Assembly: GCF_020165495.1 (NCBI RefSeq)
Contig: NZ_JAIUIE010000011.1
Coordinates: 62,001-126,000, forward strand
Reading direction: 5' to 3'
Source of the DNA: Mesorhizobium sp. BR1-1-16
Lineage (GTDB): Bacteria; Pseudomonadota; Alphaproteobacteria; Rhizobiales; Kaistiaceae
DNA length: 64,000 nt
Both the position numbers and the translations under genes were made by a program. The notes under the pieces were generated by a model, which saw only the letters and a program-made list of their open reading frames with translations, did not search any database and was not told the DNA's origin. Positions 9,550 through 18,309 of this stretch are shown piece by piece. Each line of letters starts with the position of its first letter. Within the stretch, counting starts at the first letter, position 1.

Positions 9550-10104
9550 ATGGCCAAGCTCGATATCATCACCCTGCCGGACCCGAAGCTGCGTCTTGCC
9601 AGCGCGCCCGTCGAGCGCGTTGACGACGAACTGCGTCGCTTCATGGACGACATGCTGGAGACGATGTACGAGGCGCCGGGCATCGGCCTTGCCGCGATCC
9701 AGGTCGGCGTGCCGCGCCGCGTGGTGACCATCGACGTATCAGGCCGGGAAGAGGGCGAGGTCAGGAAGCCGCTGTTCCTGATCAATCCCGAGATCATCGC
9801 CTCCACGGACGATCACTCGATCTATGAAGAAGGCTGCCTCTCGATCCCGGATTATTATGCCGAGGTCGAGCGTCCGGCGGGCGTGCGGCTCCGCTATCTC
9901 GATCGCGAGGGCAAGCCGCAGGAAATGAATGCCGACGGGCTGCTCGCCACCTGCATCCAGCACGAGATCGATCATCTCGATGGCAAGCTCTTCATCGATT
10001 ATCTCTCGCGCCTCAAGCGCGAGATGGTGATCCGCAAATTCGTCAAGGCCGCCAAGTCGGGCATCAAGCCGGAATTCAAGTCTCGCGCAGACGAAAAGGC
10101 GTGA
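9550..10104 (+). CDS. def: Peptide deformylase
   Basis: Def removes the N-formyl group from new proteins. All three active-site motifs are present in the 184-residue protein: GIGLAAIQ at 44-51, EGCLS at 94-98 (metal-ligand Cys and catalytic region) and QHEIDH at 137-142 (two metal His and the catalytic Glu). It heads a tight def-fmt-truA set, four bases before fmt. The pairing with formyltransferase matches the formylation/deformylation cycle. Confidence 0.96.
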   Translation: MAKLDIITLPDPKLRLASAPVERVDDELRRFMDDMLETMYEAPGIGLAAIQVGVPRRVVTIDVSGREEGEVRKPLFLINPEIIASTDDHSIYEEGCLSIPDYYAEVERPAGVRLRYLDREGKPQEMNADGLLATCIQHEIDHLDGKLFIDYLSRLKREMVIRKFVKAAKSGIKPEFKSRADEKA

Positions 10105-10108
10105 GGCG

Positions 10109-11041
10109 ATGACGCTCCGCATCGCCTTCATGGGCACGCCGGATTTTGCCGTGCCAACGCTGACCGAGATCATCGGCCAGGGTCACGAGGTCGTCGCCGT
10201 CTATTCGCGCGCGCCCCGTCCGGCCGGTCGCGGCATGGAGGAACGGCAGTCGCCGGTCCATGCCATCGCCGAGCGGTTCGGCATCCCGGTCTTCACGCCG
10301 CGATCGCTGAAGGGCGAGGCGGAACAGGCGGATTTCGCGGCGCTCGACATCGATGTCGCCGTCGTCGTCGCCTATGGCCTGATCCTGCCGCGCGCCATCC
10401 TCGACGCCCCCCGCGAAGGCTGCCTCAATCTGCATGCCTCGCTGCTGCCGCGCTGGCGCGGCGCCGCGCCGATTCATCGAGCCATCATGGCCGGCGATCG
10501 CGAGACCGGCGTTATGGTGATGCGGATGGAAGAGGGCCTCGATACCGGCCCCGTCGCCATGGCCGAACGGCTTGTCATTCCCCCCGATGCCACCACCGGC
10601 GACATGCATGACCGTCTGGCGCGGCTTGGCGCCGATCTGATGGTGCGCGCGCTCGCGGCCCTGTCGCGGGGGGCGCTCGGCGCGGTTTCGCAGGCGGAAG
10701 ACGGCGTCACCTATGCCGCCAAGATCGACAAGGCCGAGACACGCATCGACTGGTCGCGGCCGGCCGCCGAGGTGCATAACCACATTCGCGGTCTCTCGCC
10801 CTTTCCCGGCGCCTGGTGCGAGATGGATCTCTCCGGCAAGACAGAACGGGTCAAGATCCTGCGCTCGACGCTGGCCGAAGGCTCCGGCCTGCCCGGCGGG
10901 GTGCTCGATGATCGCATGACCATCGCGTGCGGCACGGGGGCCATCCGCCTCGTCGAGTTGCAGCGTGCCGGCGGCAAGCCACTCGCCGCCGAAGCTTTTC
11001 TGCGCGGGGCGATTGTTGCGCCCGGCGCCCGGCTCGGCTGA
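10109..11041 (+). CDS. fmt: Methionyl-tRNA formyltransferase
   Basis: Fmt formylates initiator Met-tRNA from 10-formyl-tetrahydrofolate. The 310-residue protein has the N-terminal formyltransferase fold ([12 protein letters not shown] at about 8-19) and the catalytic [16 protein letters not shown] segment near residues 108-123 with the Asn and His of the active site. A C-terminal tRNA-binding domain starts at about 205 ([15 protein letters not shown]). Its TGA overlaps the ATG of truA as TGATG, which suggests translational coupling. Confidence 0.96.
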   Translation: MTLRIAFMGTPDFAVPTLTEIIGQGHEVVAVYSRAPRPAGRGMEERQSPVHAIAERFGIPVFTPRSLKGEAEQADFAALDIDVAVVVAYGLILPRAILDAPREGCLNLHASLLPRWRGAAPIHRAIMAGDRETGVMVMRMEEGLDTGPVAMAERLVIPPDATTGDMHDRLARLGADLMVRALAALSRGALGAVSQAEDGVTYAAKIDKAETRIDWSRPAAEVHNHIRGLSPFPGAWCEMDLSGKTERVKILRSTLAEGSGLPGGVLDDRMTIACGTGAIRLVELQRAGGKPLAAEAFLRGAIVAPGARLG

Positions 11042-11838
11042 TGCCGCGTTACAAGATCCTGATCGAATATGACGGGCGGCCTTATGCCGGTTGGCAGAAG
11101 CAGGCCAATGCGCCGTCGGTGCAACAGACGATCGAGGAAGCGATCTTCCGCTTTTCCGGTGAGAAGGCCGTGCTGCAGGGCGCAGGTCGGACCGATACCG
11201 GCGTTCATGCGCTTGGCCAGGTCGGTCATTTCGGTCTTCCCGGTGTCTGGCGTGGCGACCGGATCCGCGACGCGCTGAACGCGCAACTGCGGCCGGCCCC
11301 GATCGCCATCATCGCTGCCGAGCCCGTGCCGGATGCATTTGATGCGCGCCGGTCGGCGACGCGGCGGCATTATCTCTATCGCATCATCGATCGCCGCGCG
11401 CCGGCCGCGCTCGATATTGACCGTGTCTGGGATGTGCGACGCCGGCTCGACATCGAGGCGATGCGCGCGGGCGCGGCGCATCTCGTCGGGCACCATGATT
11501 TCACGACGTTCCGCTCGGCCGATTGCCAGGCGAGGAGCCCGGTCAAGACGCTCGACGCGATCGCGATCCGGCGCCAGGGCGATGAAGTCCTGTTCGATGT
11601 CTCCGCCCGCTCGTTCCTGCATAATCAGGTGCGCTCGATGGTCGGCACCTTGAAGAAGGTCGGCGAGGGCAAATGGCCGCCCGAAGCGGTCGGTGCGGCG
11701 CTGGCAGCGCGCGACCGCAAGGCGTGCGGCCCGGTCGCGCCGCCGGGCGGGCTGTATCTCGTCCGCGTCGACTACGGCGCGGCGCCTGGCTCAAAGCCCG
11801 AAGAGGCGGTCGATGACCTCGCTGAGGACGAGGCTTAA
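11041..11838 (+). CDS. truA: tRNA pseudouridine(38-40) synthase TruA
   Basis: TruA makes pseudouridine at positions 38-40 of the tRNA anticodon arm. The 265-residue protein has the family start [16 protein letters not shown], the catalytic motif GRTDTGVHA with Asp52, and the C-terminal [13 protein letters not shown] segment. Translation begins at the ATG sharing a base with the fmt stop. The last 48 bp overlap the 3' end of the convergent membrane-protein gene. Confidence 0.96.
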   Translation: MPRYKILIEYDGRPYAGWQKQANAPSVQQTIEEAIFRFSGEKAVLQGAGRTDTGVHALGQVGHFGLPGVWRGDRIRDALNAQLRPAPIAIIAAEPVPDAFDARRSATRRHYLYRIIDRRAPAALDIDRVWDVRRRLDIEAMRAGAAHLVGHHDFTTFRSADCQARSPVKTLDAIAIRRQGDEVLFDVSARSFLHNQVRSMVGTLKKVGEGKWPPEAVGAALAARDRKACGPVAPPGGLYLVRVDYGAAPGSKPEEAVDDLAEDEA

Positions 11839-12375
11839 CGCAATATCGGCGGCGACGAGGCCGATCGAGAAGCCGAACGACTTGCCAAGGGTCCAGCGGA
11901 TGATCTGGTAGTGAAAGCGGATCATCACGCCGAGAATGACCAGCGACATCGCGGCCGAAATCTCGAATGACAGGACCCCCACGCCGAGCAGCAGCGAGAC
12001 CAGCGCCTGTGGCGCCGTCATGACCACCAGCGCCCAGTTGCGGACAACGATATAGGGGGCGAACGTCCTGGTTATGCCGAGCCGCTTGGCGAACAGCATC
12101 AGCAGCGCCGGCATGGCGATCCAGTCGATGCCGTAATCGACGATTCGCGCCGCGACGAAGGCAGCGTCCGGGACATTCTCGACCACCGCATCGGACAGCA
12201 TCATGCGATGCTCGACCGCCGCGTTGATGGCGAAGAAGGGCAGGACGTAGAAGATCGCCCGGAACGAATGCCAGAAGCCGTCGACGCTCACATCGAAACG
12301 CACCAGCGCATCGCGCCGGCCGAGAAAAAGATCGAAGGCGCTGCGGATCGCGCCGATGGAGGCGGGGTTGAACAT
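11791..12375 (-). CDS. Multi-pass membrane protein of unknown function
   Basis: I do not recognise a named family. The 194-residue protein has a short soluble N-terminus, then about four or five hydrophobic stretches, for example around [41 protein letters not shown] and LVILGVMI. This indicates an inner-membrane protein. The ATG at 12375 places the start 14 bp after dapE, so the two may be transcribed together. Earlier in-frame codons would overlap dapE. The 3' end overlaps truA by 48 bp on the opposite strand. Confidence 0.65.
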   Translation of the reverse strand: MFNPASIGAIRSAFDLFLGRRDALVRFDVSVDGFWHSFRAIFYVLPFFAINAAVEHRMMLSDAVVENVPDAAFVAARIVDYGIDWIAMPALLMLFAKRLGITRTFAPYIVVRNWALVVMTAPQALVSLLLGVGVLSFEISAAMSLVILGVMIRFHYQIIRWTLGKSFGFSIGLVAADIALSLVLSEVIDRLFGL

Positions 12376-12388
12376 CGGACGCTGCGCC

Positions 12389-13567
12389 TCAACCGAACCA
12401 GCGGTCAAGGAACTGGCGATAGATGGCGGTCAGAGCCTTGAGGTCATCGATCGACGCGCGCTCGTCGATCTGGTGCATCGTCTGCCCGACAAGGCCGAAC
12501 TCGACCACGGGGCAATAGTCCTTGATGAAGCGCGCATCCGAGGTGCCACCGGATGTCGAGAGTTCGGGCCGGCGGCCGGTTACGGCCTCTACGGCATCGC
12601 TGAGCGCGTCGATCAATTGCGGCGAATGGGTCAGGAAGGACTGGCTCCAGCCCGGCTGAAGATCGAGCTCATAGGCAATCTCGTTGCCGGCTGCCTCGTC
12701 GAGCCGCGCGGCAAGCCAGGCCTCGAGCGTATTGACCGTCCACTGGTCGTTGAAGCGGATGTTGAAGCGCGCGCTCGCCTCGGCCGGAATGACGTTCCAG
12801 GCCGCATTGTCGACATCGAGGCCGACAAATTCGAGATTGGACGGATCGAAGCGCTCCGAGCCGTCGTCAAGGGCCTCCGCCGTCAGACGGCGCACCAGCT
12901 TGACCAGTTGCGGGATCGGATTGATGGCAAGATGAGGATAGGCGACATGGCCCTGGCGGCCGAGGACGGTGATGCGGCCGGACAGGCTGCCCCGCCGCCC
13001 GACCTTGATCGCGTCACCGAGCGCCTTCGGATTGGTCGGCTCACCGACGATGGCGCCGTCGAAGTGATGCCCCGCCCGCGCCGCCCAATCGAGCAGCTTG
13101 ACCGTGCCATTGAGCGAGGGGCCCTCTTCATCGCCGGAGATCAACAACGAGATCGTGCCCTTCGGCGTACCGTCGCGACCCTGGAGGAAATCGAGCGCGG
13201 CAGAAACGAAGGCGGCGATTCCGCCCTTCATATCGACGGCGCCGCGCCCAAAGACGAAGCCCTCCGCGACCTCTCCGCCGAAGGGATCATGGCGCCAGCG
13301 TGCCGCATCGCCAGGGGGCACCACATCGGTATGCCCTGCGAAAACCAGATGTGGCGCGCCGGAGCCGATGGTCGCAAAGAGATTTTCGACGTCAGGCGTG
13401 CCGGCCTCGCTGAACACAGGCCGCTCGACACGGAAACCGGCCGGCGCCAGCACGCTTTCCAGGTAGGCGAGGGCGCCGCCCTCATCGGGCGTTACCGATG
13501 GGCAGCGGATGAGCGCGCTCAACAGGGCGACGGGATCGGCGGCGATGGGGCTGGCGGACGTGGACAT
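12389..13567 (-). CDS. dapE: Succinyl-diaminopimelate desuccinylase
   Basis: DapE removes succinate from N-succinyl-LL-diaminopimelate in lysine and peptidoglycan precursor synthesis. This 392-residue M20 metallopeptidase-family protein has the first metal motif FAGHTDVVP (His79, Asp81), the bridging Asp in RGAVDMKGG (about 112) and the catalytic Glu pair in SGDEEGP. The ESGGTSDAR-type segment appears near the C-terminus as STSGGTSDARFI. I take the ATG at 13567, which follows GAAAGG. An in-frame start at 13597 lacks such a site. Confidence 0.93.
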   Translation of the reverse strand: MSTSASPIAADPVALLSALIRCPSVTPDEGGALAYLESVLAPAGFRVERPVFSEAGTPDVENLFATIGSGAPHLVFAGHTDVVPPGDAARWRHDPFGGEVAEGFVFGRGAVDMKGGIAAFVSAALDFLQGRDGTPKGTISLLISGDEEGPSLNGTVKLLDWAARAGHHFDGAIVGEPTNPKALGDAIKVGRRGSLSGRITVLGRQGHVAYPHLAINPIPQLVKLVRRLTAEALDDGSERFDPSNLEFVGLDVDNAAWNVIPAEASARFNIRFNDQWTVNTLEAWLAARLDEAAGNEIAYELDLQPGWSQSFLTHSPQLIDALSDAVEAVTGRRPELSTSGGTSDARFIKDYCPVVEFGLVGQTMHQIDERASIDDLKALTAIYRQFLDRWFG

Positions 13568-13676
13568 GCCTTTCGTTGCCATGCGGGGCGGCGGCAATCA
13601 AGCATCCCGCGTCGCGGCAGCCCGGACGAAGCGCCGCAATCGCTTCACCGCACGCCCCGGAACCTCGCGCCGACAG

Positions 13677-15056
13677 CTAGACCGCTACCGAATGCCGGCC
13701 GCCACGACTGAGATAGGTGTCGAATTCGGATGCAACGACGCGTGCGATTTCGTGGCGATGCCGAAGGATCACGATGTGATCACCGTCCCTCGCGACAAAC
13801 CCGGCCTCGATCAGCGGCTGCAGGCGCTCTAGGGCATCGGCAAAGGTAGCGGGCGTGACGCCGTGTCGGCGCGAGACCGCCGCGAGATCGACGTCGAAGC
13901 CGCAGAGCAGCGCCTCGATGATTTCCGCCCGCATGACGTCCTCGCCTTCGAAGGCCTTGCCGCGGACGGTCGGCAGCATGCCGGCCTCGATCGCGCGCTG
14001 CCAGCCGAGATTGTCCGGGGCGTTCTGGGCGAAGCCTTGCGGCGTGCGGCTGATCGACGACGCGCCAATGCCGATCAGGGTCGTCGCGGCGTCGTCGGTA
14101 TAGCCCTGGAAATTGCGCCGCAGCTGTCCGTCCTTCCGCGCGAGGGCGAGCGGATCATCCGGTGCGGCGAAATGATCGATCCCGATCTCGACATAGCCGG
14201 CGGCCTCGAAGATCGCCCGTGCCAGCGCCGCCTGCTCCATCCGTGTTTCGGAATTCGCCAGCGCGGTGGTGTCGATCAGCCGCTGGTTCGATTTCATCCA
14301 CGGCACATGGGCATAGCCGAAGATGGCGATCCGGCTCGGCCGCAGCGTCAGAATGCGCCGGGCGGTGTCCTCGATCATCGCCAGCGTCTGCAGCGGCAAG
14401 CCATACATGAGGTCGGCATTGACGGCATCGATGCCTGCGTCCCGCAGCGCGGCGAACGATGTCGCGACGACGTCGAAGGGCTGGATGCGGCCGATGGCGG
14501 CCTGGACGTCGGCGTCGAGCGTCTGGATGCCGAGGCTTGCCCGGTTGACGCCGAGCGCCGCAAGGTGCCGCGCGCCATCTGGCGTCACATGGCGCGGATC
14601 GAGCTCGATCGCGTGCTCCATGGCCGCCTGAAAATTGAACCGGGTAGCGAGATCGTCGATCAGTTCGGCCATGCAATCCGGTGGCAGGATGTTGGGTGTG
14701 CCGCCACCCCAATGAAGATGCGAAACCGGAACGCGGCCGACATGGGCGGCGACCAGCGCGATCTCACGATGCAGAGCTGCGGCATAGGCGCGGATCGGTT
14801 CGTCGCGCAGCGAGGCCTTGGTGGTGCAGCCGCAATAGGCGCAGATCGAGCGGCAGAAGGGGATGTGCAGGTAGAGCGAGACCGCTTCGTCGCGGGTTCC
14901 CACCTGTTCGAGCCATCCGGCATAGGCCTGCGGCGTGACGGCCGGCGAGAAATGCGGCGCGGTCGGGTAGGATGTGTAACGTGGCACCATGCGGCGCGCG
15001 ACCTCGGCAAGGCTTGGCAGCGGTGCCTTCAGCGGCGGCGAGACATGTGCGTTCAT
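13677..15056 (-). CDS. hemN: Oxygen-independent coproporphyrinogen III oxidase
   Basis: HemN is a radical-SAM enzyme that decarboxylates coproporphyrinogen III to protoporphyrinogen IX without oxygen. The 459-residue protein has full length for HemN proper rather than the shorter HemW. The cluster motif CRSICAYCGC is at 68-77 (Cys68, Cys72, Cys75), preceded by RYTSYPTAPHF, the N-terminal trip-wire region of true HemN. WGGGTPN, GVNRASLGIQT and the C-terminal helical domain follow. Oxygen control by an FNR/FixK site would be expected, but I saw no convincing site upstream. Confidence 0.93.
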   Translation of the reverse strand: MNAHVSPPLKAPLPSLAEVARRMVPRYTSYPTAPHFSPAVTPQAYAGWLEQVGTRDEAVSLYLHIPFCRSICAYCGCTTKASLRDEPIRAYAAALHREIALVAAHVGRVPVSHLHWGGGTPNILPPDCMAELIDDLATRFNFQAAMEHAIELDPRHVTPDGARHLAALGVNRASLGIQTLDADVQAAIGRIQPFDVVATSFAALRDAGIDAVNADLMYGLPLQTLAMIEDTARRILTLRPSRIAIFGYAHVPWMKSNQRLIDTTALANSETRMEQAALARAIFEAAGYVEIGIDHFAAPDDPLALARKDGQLRRNFQGYTDDAATTLIGIGASSISRTPQGFAQNAPDNLGWQRAIEAGMLPTVRGKAFEGEDVMRAEIIEALLCGFDVDLAAVSRRHGVTPATFADALERLQPLIEAGFVARDGDHIVILRHRHEIARVVASEFDTYLSRGGRHSVAV

Positions 15057-15244
15057 GGCGAGAGCGTCCGGTGGCCCTCGAGCCCGCATGGACCCCCGAT
15101 GCGGCAAGCCTGGGCCATTCGGCCTGCCGTTCGATGTCCGGATAGCCTTCGGCGAGGTGGCTCGCTTTGCGCTCGCTCAAACAGCGCCGGCTTTTGGCGG
15201 CGTCGGTCGCATCAACGTTGTGCAATCAGCGAAACGGATTGAGG
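15057..15244. other. 188-bp spacer upstream of hemN
   Basis: This holds the hemN promoter region and whatever follows the broken AHSA1-family gene. I see no coding frame with family character, no clear FNR-type palindrome and no strong terminator. Confidence 0.4.
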
Positions 15245-15717
15245 TCACGGGTCGGGCAAGGCCGGCTCTGCATCCATGATGTCGCGCAGGCGGTCGAATC
15301 CGGTGCCGGTCCCGCTTTCGCGGATGTCGCCGTCGCGGACGTTGCCGAAGACCGCCTGTTCGGTGAAGGTCATGGTGGTCGATCGCCGCGCGCGGTGAAT
15401 TCGACGGTCACCAGCGACGACGAGATGCTCTGGCCATTTGTCCGCATCACATAGGCATAGACGATGCGCTCGCGCGGCTGGATGTCGAGATAGTGAGCCA
15501 GCATGGCCTGCTCGGTGCCGTCGGGCATCCGCCAGATGACGCGCTCGCTGCCATCGGTGCGGAAATCGAAACGGTCCTCGACAACCTCCCAGTCGGGATG
15601 GCAGCCGGTCCAGCGCCGCTTCAATTCATGATCGGACCAGAAGCGGAAGGCATGGCCGACGCTGCCGGGCAACGCACGTTCGATGACGAAGCTGCGGTGG
15701 TTCACGGTGACGCCCAT
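15245..15717 (-). pseudogene. AHSA1/SRPBCC-family gene interrupted by a frameshift
   Basis: Reading leftward from the ATG at 15717, 115 codons encode an SRPBCC protein: FVIERALPGSVGHAFRFWSD, then SSLVTVEFTARGD, then a premature TGA at 15370-15372. In the next frame, from 15373 to the TGA at 15245, the family C-terminus continues as MTFTEQAVFGNVRDGDIRESG and a final helix. Intact relatives run straight from VEF...G to TEQG.F. One missing base near 15375-15385 would restore one protein of about 157 residues. It may be a real pseudogene or a sequencing error. The start overlaps the ArsR stop (TGATG), the classic ArsR-AHSA1 pair. Confidence 0.75.
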
Positions 15718-16052
15718 CAGTGATCCTTGTCCTCCGGTATCGCGGCCATCAGCGCTGCCAGCCTGTCAAAGGCGGCGTTCATGTCGGCCTGCCGCTGCGC
15801 GATCCATTGATTGATATCCTCGAACGCGTCGGCATGAATGCGGTAGGTCCGCACGCGTCCGATCTTCTCGGATGCGACGATGCCACTGTCCTCCAGGACG
15901 CGGAGATGCTTCAGGACGGCCGGCAGTCCCACCTCGGCTGGCTCGGCCAGCTCGGTGACGGAGGCGGGCCCCTTGGCAAGCCGCTCGATGAACCCTCTGC
16001 GATAAGGATCTGCGAGGGCCTGGAAGAGGCGATCGAACCGGTCGATCTGCAT
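15717..16052 (-). CDS. ArsR-family transcriptional regulator
   Basis: This 111-residue winged-helix regulator begins MQIDRFDRLFQALADPYRR, typical of the ArsR subgroup paired with AHSA1-domain genes. The helix-turn-helix lies at about residues 28-60 (SVTELAEPAEVGLPAVLKHL), followed by the wing (GIVASEKIGRVRTY). No metal-binding cysteines are seen, so a metal sensor role is unlikely. An in-frame extension to 16256 would overlap the GST gene and lacks family support. It is tightly placed between the GST gene (5 bp) and the broken AHSA1 gene. Confidence 0.87.
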   Translation of the reverse strand: MQIDRFDRLFQALADPYRRGFIERLAKGPASVTELAEPAEVGLPAVLKHLRVLEDSGIVASEKIGRVRTYRIHADAFEDINQWIAQRQADMNAAFDRLAALMAAIPEDKDH

Positions 16053-16057
16053 GGCGG

Positions 16058-16744
16058 TCAACCGACGGCGTCGATGAACCGCTTCGGCATCGCTTCGCGA
16101 TAAGGAAACAGCTCGAAATAGGGCTGGGCCTCGGCCAGGACGCGCTTGACAGAGGGGCGCCAAGACAGCCGCTCGAAATAATCCGGGAGATGCCTGTAGT
16201 CGTCGGCAAAAGGATGCACGATCGAGGCGAAGAAAAGCGCTGGCCATGCGGAGCAATCAGCCATCGTGAAGTGATCGCCGGCCGCCCAGCGCCTGTCGGA
16301 TATCCGTCGCTCGATCATGCCATAGGCCTGATCGAGCATCGCATGCGCTTCGGCGACGCCATGAGGATCGTTATGGCCTGCAGGGCGAAGGCGGTCGGTC
16401 ACGATCTTCTGCATGGGAACGCTGACATAAAGATCGAAGAATCGGTCGAGGAGCCGAACCTCGAGCTGCGCGTCTGCGTCGTCGGGAATGAGCCGGACCG
16501 GCCCCGGGAAATGCTGCTGGAGATAGTCGATAATGATGGTGGTTTCCGGGATGACGCGCTCGGAACTGCCATCATGCAGCACCGGGATCTTGCCGACGGG
16601 CCATCGATCGAGATGTGCGGCGGCCGAGCCCGGATTTCCGAAATCAACGATCTTCGCCTCGAAGGGTGTTCCGTTCTCGTAAAGCGCGATGAGCACCTTG
16701 TGACAGAACGAGGCAAGCGGATGTATGTACAGCGTCAGGGTCAT
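16058..16744 (-). CDS. Glutathione S-transferase family protein
   Basis: The 228-residue protein has the N-terminal thioredoxin-like domain (LTLYIHPLASFCHKVLIAL, with the VGKIPVL cis-Pro loop and the PETTIIIDYL Glu/Thr glutathione contact) and the all-helical C-terminal domain containing FTMADCSAWPALFF. It probably conjugates or reduces electrophiles in the cytoplasm; the substrate is not predictable. The ATG at 16744 lies only nine bases from a palindromic operator (16753-16778), so expression is likely repressor-controlled. ArsR and the AHSA1-family gene follow and may be co-transcribed. Confidence 0.88.
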   Translation of the reverse strand: MTLTLYIHPLASFCHKVLIALYENGTPFEAKIVDFGNPGSAAAHLDRWPVGKIPVLHDGSSERVIPETTIIIDYLQQHFPGPVRLIPDDADAQLEVRLLDRFFDLYVSVPMQKIVTDRLRPAGHNDPHGVAEAHAMLDQAYGMIERRISDRRWAAGDHFTMADCSAWPALFFASIVHPFADDYRHLPDYFERLSWRPSVKRVLAEAQPYFELFPYREAMPKRFIDAVG

Positions 16745-16752
16745 GGCGCACC

Positions 16753-16778
16753 TATGGTTTCCAGGAGTGGAAACCATA
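16753..16778 (-). promoter_or_regulatory. Perfect palindromic operator at the GST gene
   Basis: TATGGTTTCC and GGAAACCATA (10-bp arms) flank a 6-base spacer, ending nine bases before the GST start codon. The core TTTCC-N6-GGAAAC recurs 45 bp upstream. Paired sites of this type usually bind a dimeric repressor. A hairpin covering the ribosome-binding region is the alternative. Confidence 0.6.
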
Positions 16779-16798
16779 GCATGGCGACCCAGGCTTGG

Positions 16799-16823
16799 CC
16801 ATACACTTTCCGTGTATGGAAAC
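16799..16823 (-). promoter_or_regulatory. Second operator-like palindrome upstream of the GST gene
   Basis: CCATACAC and GTGTATGG (8-bp arms) at 16799-16819 form one perfect palindrome. An overlapping TTTCC-N6-GGAAAC (16807-16823) repeats the core of the element at 16753-16778. The two nested symmetries suggest a promoter-proximal regulatory site. Confidence 0.5.
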
Positions 16824-16877
16824 TGATTGAACGCCTATCGCTCCAGCAAAGGGGTTGCTGGAGCGGTAGGGAGAAAT

Positions 16878-17396
16878 CTAGCTGGCGCGGCGGATATCCG
16901 CGCGCTTCGGCAGTGTCCAGTTCGGGCGGGGGAAGTGGCAGGTATAGCCGTTGGGGTAGCGCTCGAGATAGTCCTGATGCTCGGGCTCCGCCTGCCAGAA
17001 ATCGCCAGCCGGGACGACTTCGGTCACAACCTTGCCCGGCCAGAGACCGGAGGCGTCCACGTCGGCGATCGTGCCTTCCGCAACCTGCTTCTGCTCATCG
17101 CTCGTGTAGAAGATCGCCGAGCGGTAGCTCGCGCCGACATCGTTGCCCTGGCGGTTACGTGTCGACGGATCATGGATCTGGAAGAAGAATTCGAGCAGGT
17201 CGCGATAGCCGATCTTCGCCGGATCGAACACGATCTCGATCGCTTCGGCATGGTTGCCGTGATGGCGGTAGGTGGCGTTCGGGACGTCGCCACCCGAATA
17301 GCCGACGCGGGTCGAGATCACGCCCGGATAGCGGCGGATCAGATCCTGCATTCCCCAGAAGCAGCCGCCCGCAAGCAGAGCACGTTCCGTCGTCAT
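16878..17396 (-). CDS. msrA: Peptide-methionine (S)-S-oxide reductase MsrA
   Basis: MsrA repairs S-epimers of methionine sulfoxide. The 172-residue protein has the catalytic GCFWG motif with nucleophilic Cys at about residue 12, then [13 protein letters not shown] and [11 protein letters not shown]. The [20 protein letters not shown] segment near the end contains another Cys that could act in resolving the disulfide. The length is that of a single-domain MsrA without a fused MsrB. It is divergent from the hydrolase gene, with 75 bp between starts. Confidence 0.95.
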   Translation of the reverse strand: MTTERALLAGGCFWGMQDLIRRYPGVISTRVGYSGGDVPNATYRHHGNHAEAIEIVFDPAKIGYRDLLEFFFQIHDPSTRNRQGNDVGASYRSAIFYTSDEQKQVAEGTIADVDASGLWPGKVVTEVVPAGDFWQAEPEHQDYLERYPNGYTCHFPRPNWTLPKRADIRRAS

Positions 17397-17471
17397 GGTC
17401 TGGACCTCCTGGTTTCAACTCGTCCCGAATATAGGCATTGTCGAGCCAGATATCAGCCCGGGGCTCTGCGG

Positions 17472-18116
17472 ATGGATGGCAGCGACTTTGTCTTTGATGG
17501 CCCCGAACAGGCGAGGCAGACGATCCTGCTCGCCCATGGCGCCGGCGCTCCGATGGATTCGCCCTCGCTGGAGCGAACGGCGCAGGCTCTCGGCGCAGTT
17601 GGCCTTCGCATTGTCCGCTTCGAGTTCGGCTACATGGCCAGCCGCCGGACAGAGGCGGTTCGGAGGCCGCCGCCGCGGGCGGAAAAGCGCAATCCGGAAT
17701 ATCTCGCCGCCGTGGACGCGCTCGGGGCCGAGGGTTCGCTCATCATCGGCGGCAAGTCGATGGGCGGGCGCGTCGCCAGCATGATCGCGGACGAGCTTTT
17801 CGCAGCCGGGACGATCCGCGGTCTGCTGTGCCTCGGTTATCCCTTCCATCCGCCGGACAAGCCGGATCAGTTGCGGACGAAGCACCTCGCCGAATTGAAG
17901 ACACCAACGCTTGTCGTGCAGGGCACGCGGGACCCGTTCGGTTCGCGAGCGGAGGTGTCGGGATATGAGCTGTCACCGGCCATCGAGATCCTCTGGCTGG
18001 AGGATGGCGATCATGATCTGAAACCGCGGAAGAGCGTTTCCGGCTTTTCGGCAGCCGACCATCTGAGGACCACCGCGGAAGCCGTGTCGCGTTGGGCGAA
18101 GCGGATCGCGAGTTGA
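17472..18116 (+). CDS. Alpha/beta hydrolase (KANL3/Tex30-like, dienelactone-hydrolase fold)
   Basis: This is a 214-residue cytoplasmic alpha/beta hydrolase. The nucleophile elbow GGKSMGG places Ser at about residue 96. The acid is probably Asp in VQGTRDPFG and the base His in LEDGDHDLKP. The LLAHGAGAPMDSP oxyanion-hole loop is typical of the small Tex30/KANL3-type family. The substrate is unknown. The ATG at 17472 gives the normal length. Confidence 0.8.
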   Translation: MDGSDFVFDGPEQARQTILLAHGAGAPMDSPSLERTAQALGAVGLRIVRFEFGYMASRRTEAVRRPPPRAEKRNPEYLAAVDALGAEGSLIIGGKSMGGRVASMIADELFAAGTIRGLLCLGYPFHPPDKPDQLRTKHLAELKTPTLVVQGTRDPFGSRAEVSGYELSPAIEILWLEDGDHDLKPRKSVSGFSAADHLRTTAEAVSRWAKRIAS

Positions 18117-18172
18117 CCTCGCCCGGCCTCATCTAGGCGCAATGGCCTTGGGTCTCGGGTAGCCTGGAGGAC

Positions 18173-18299
18173 GCCAGCCGGGTGAAGCCGGCGGGCGCCC
18201 CAGGCAGCGGCCGGGAGGAGGGGAGAGACCGGCCGCCTGTTCATGAGGACGAGGAGGACGCCCTCATGAACCCTGTTCTCGGGTCGCGTCTTGCGACCC
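18173..18299. repeat. Run of four stem-loops between convergent genes
   Basis: Four inverted repeats follow one another: GCCAGCCGG/CCGGCGGGC around 18173-18196 (one mismatch), GCGGCCGG at 18207-18214 with CCGGCCGC at 18229-18236, TTCATGAGG at 18240-18248 with CCTCATGAA at 18262-18270, and GGGTCGC at 18281-18287 with GCGACCC at 18293-18299. None has a long T-run. They may act as bidirectional terminators, or the segment could be a structured RNA. No coding frame is evident here. Confidence 0.5.
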
Positions 18300-18309
18300 G
18301 TATCTCGGG

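Noticed and set aside
12356-13711. Long plus-strand frame antisense to dapE
   Set aside because: dapE on the minus strand has all metal motifs; the opposite frame is low-complexity Arg/Asp/Ala-rich.
13863-15242. Long plus-strand frame antisense to hemN
   Set aside because: hemN has an intact radical-SAM motif and normal length; the antisense translation has no domain character.
15057-15244. FNR/FixK box upstream of hemN
   Set aside because: Scattered TTGAT-like half sites exist, but no TTGAT-N4-ATCAA palindrome at a sensible position.
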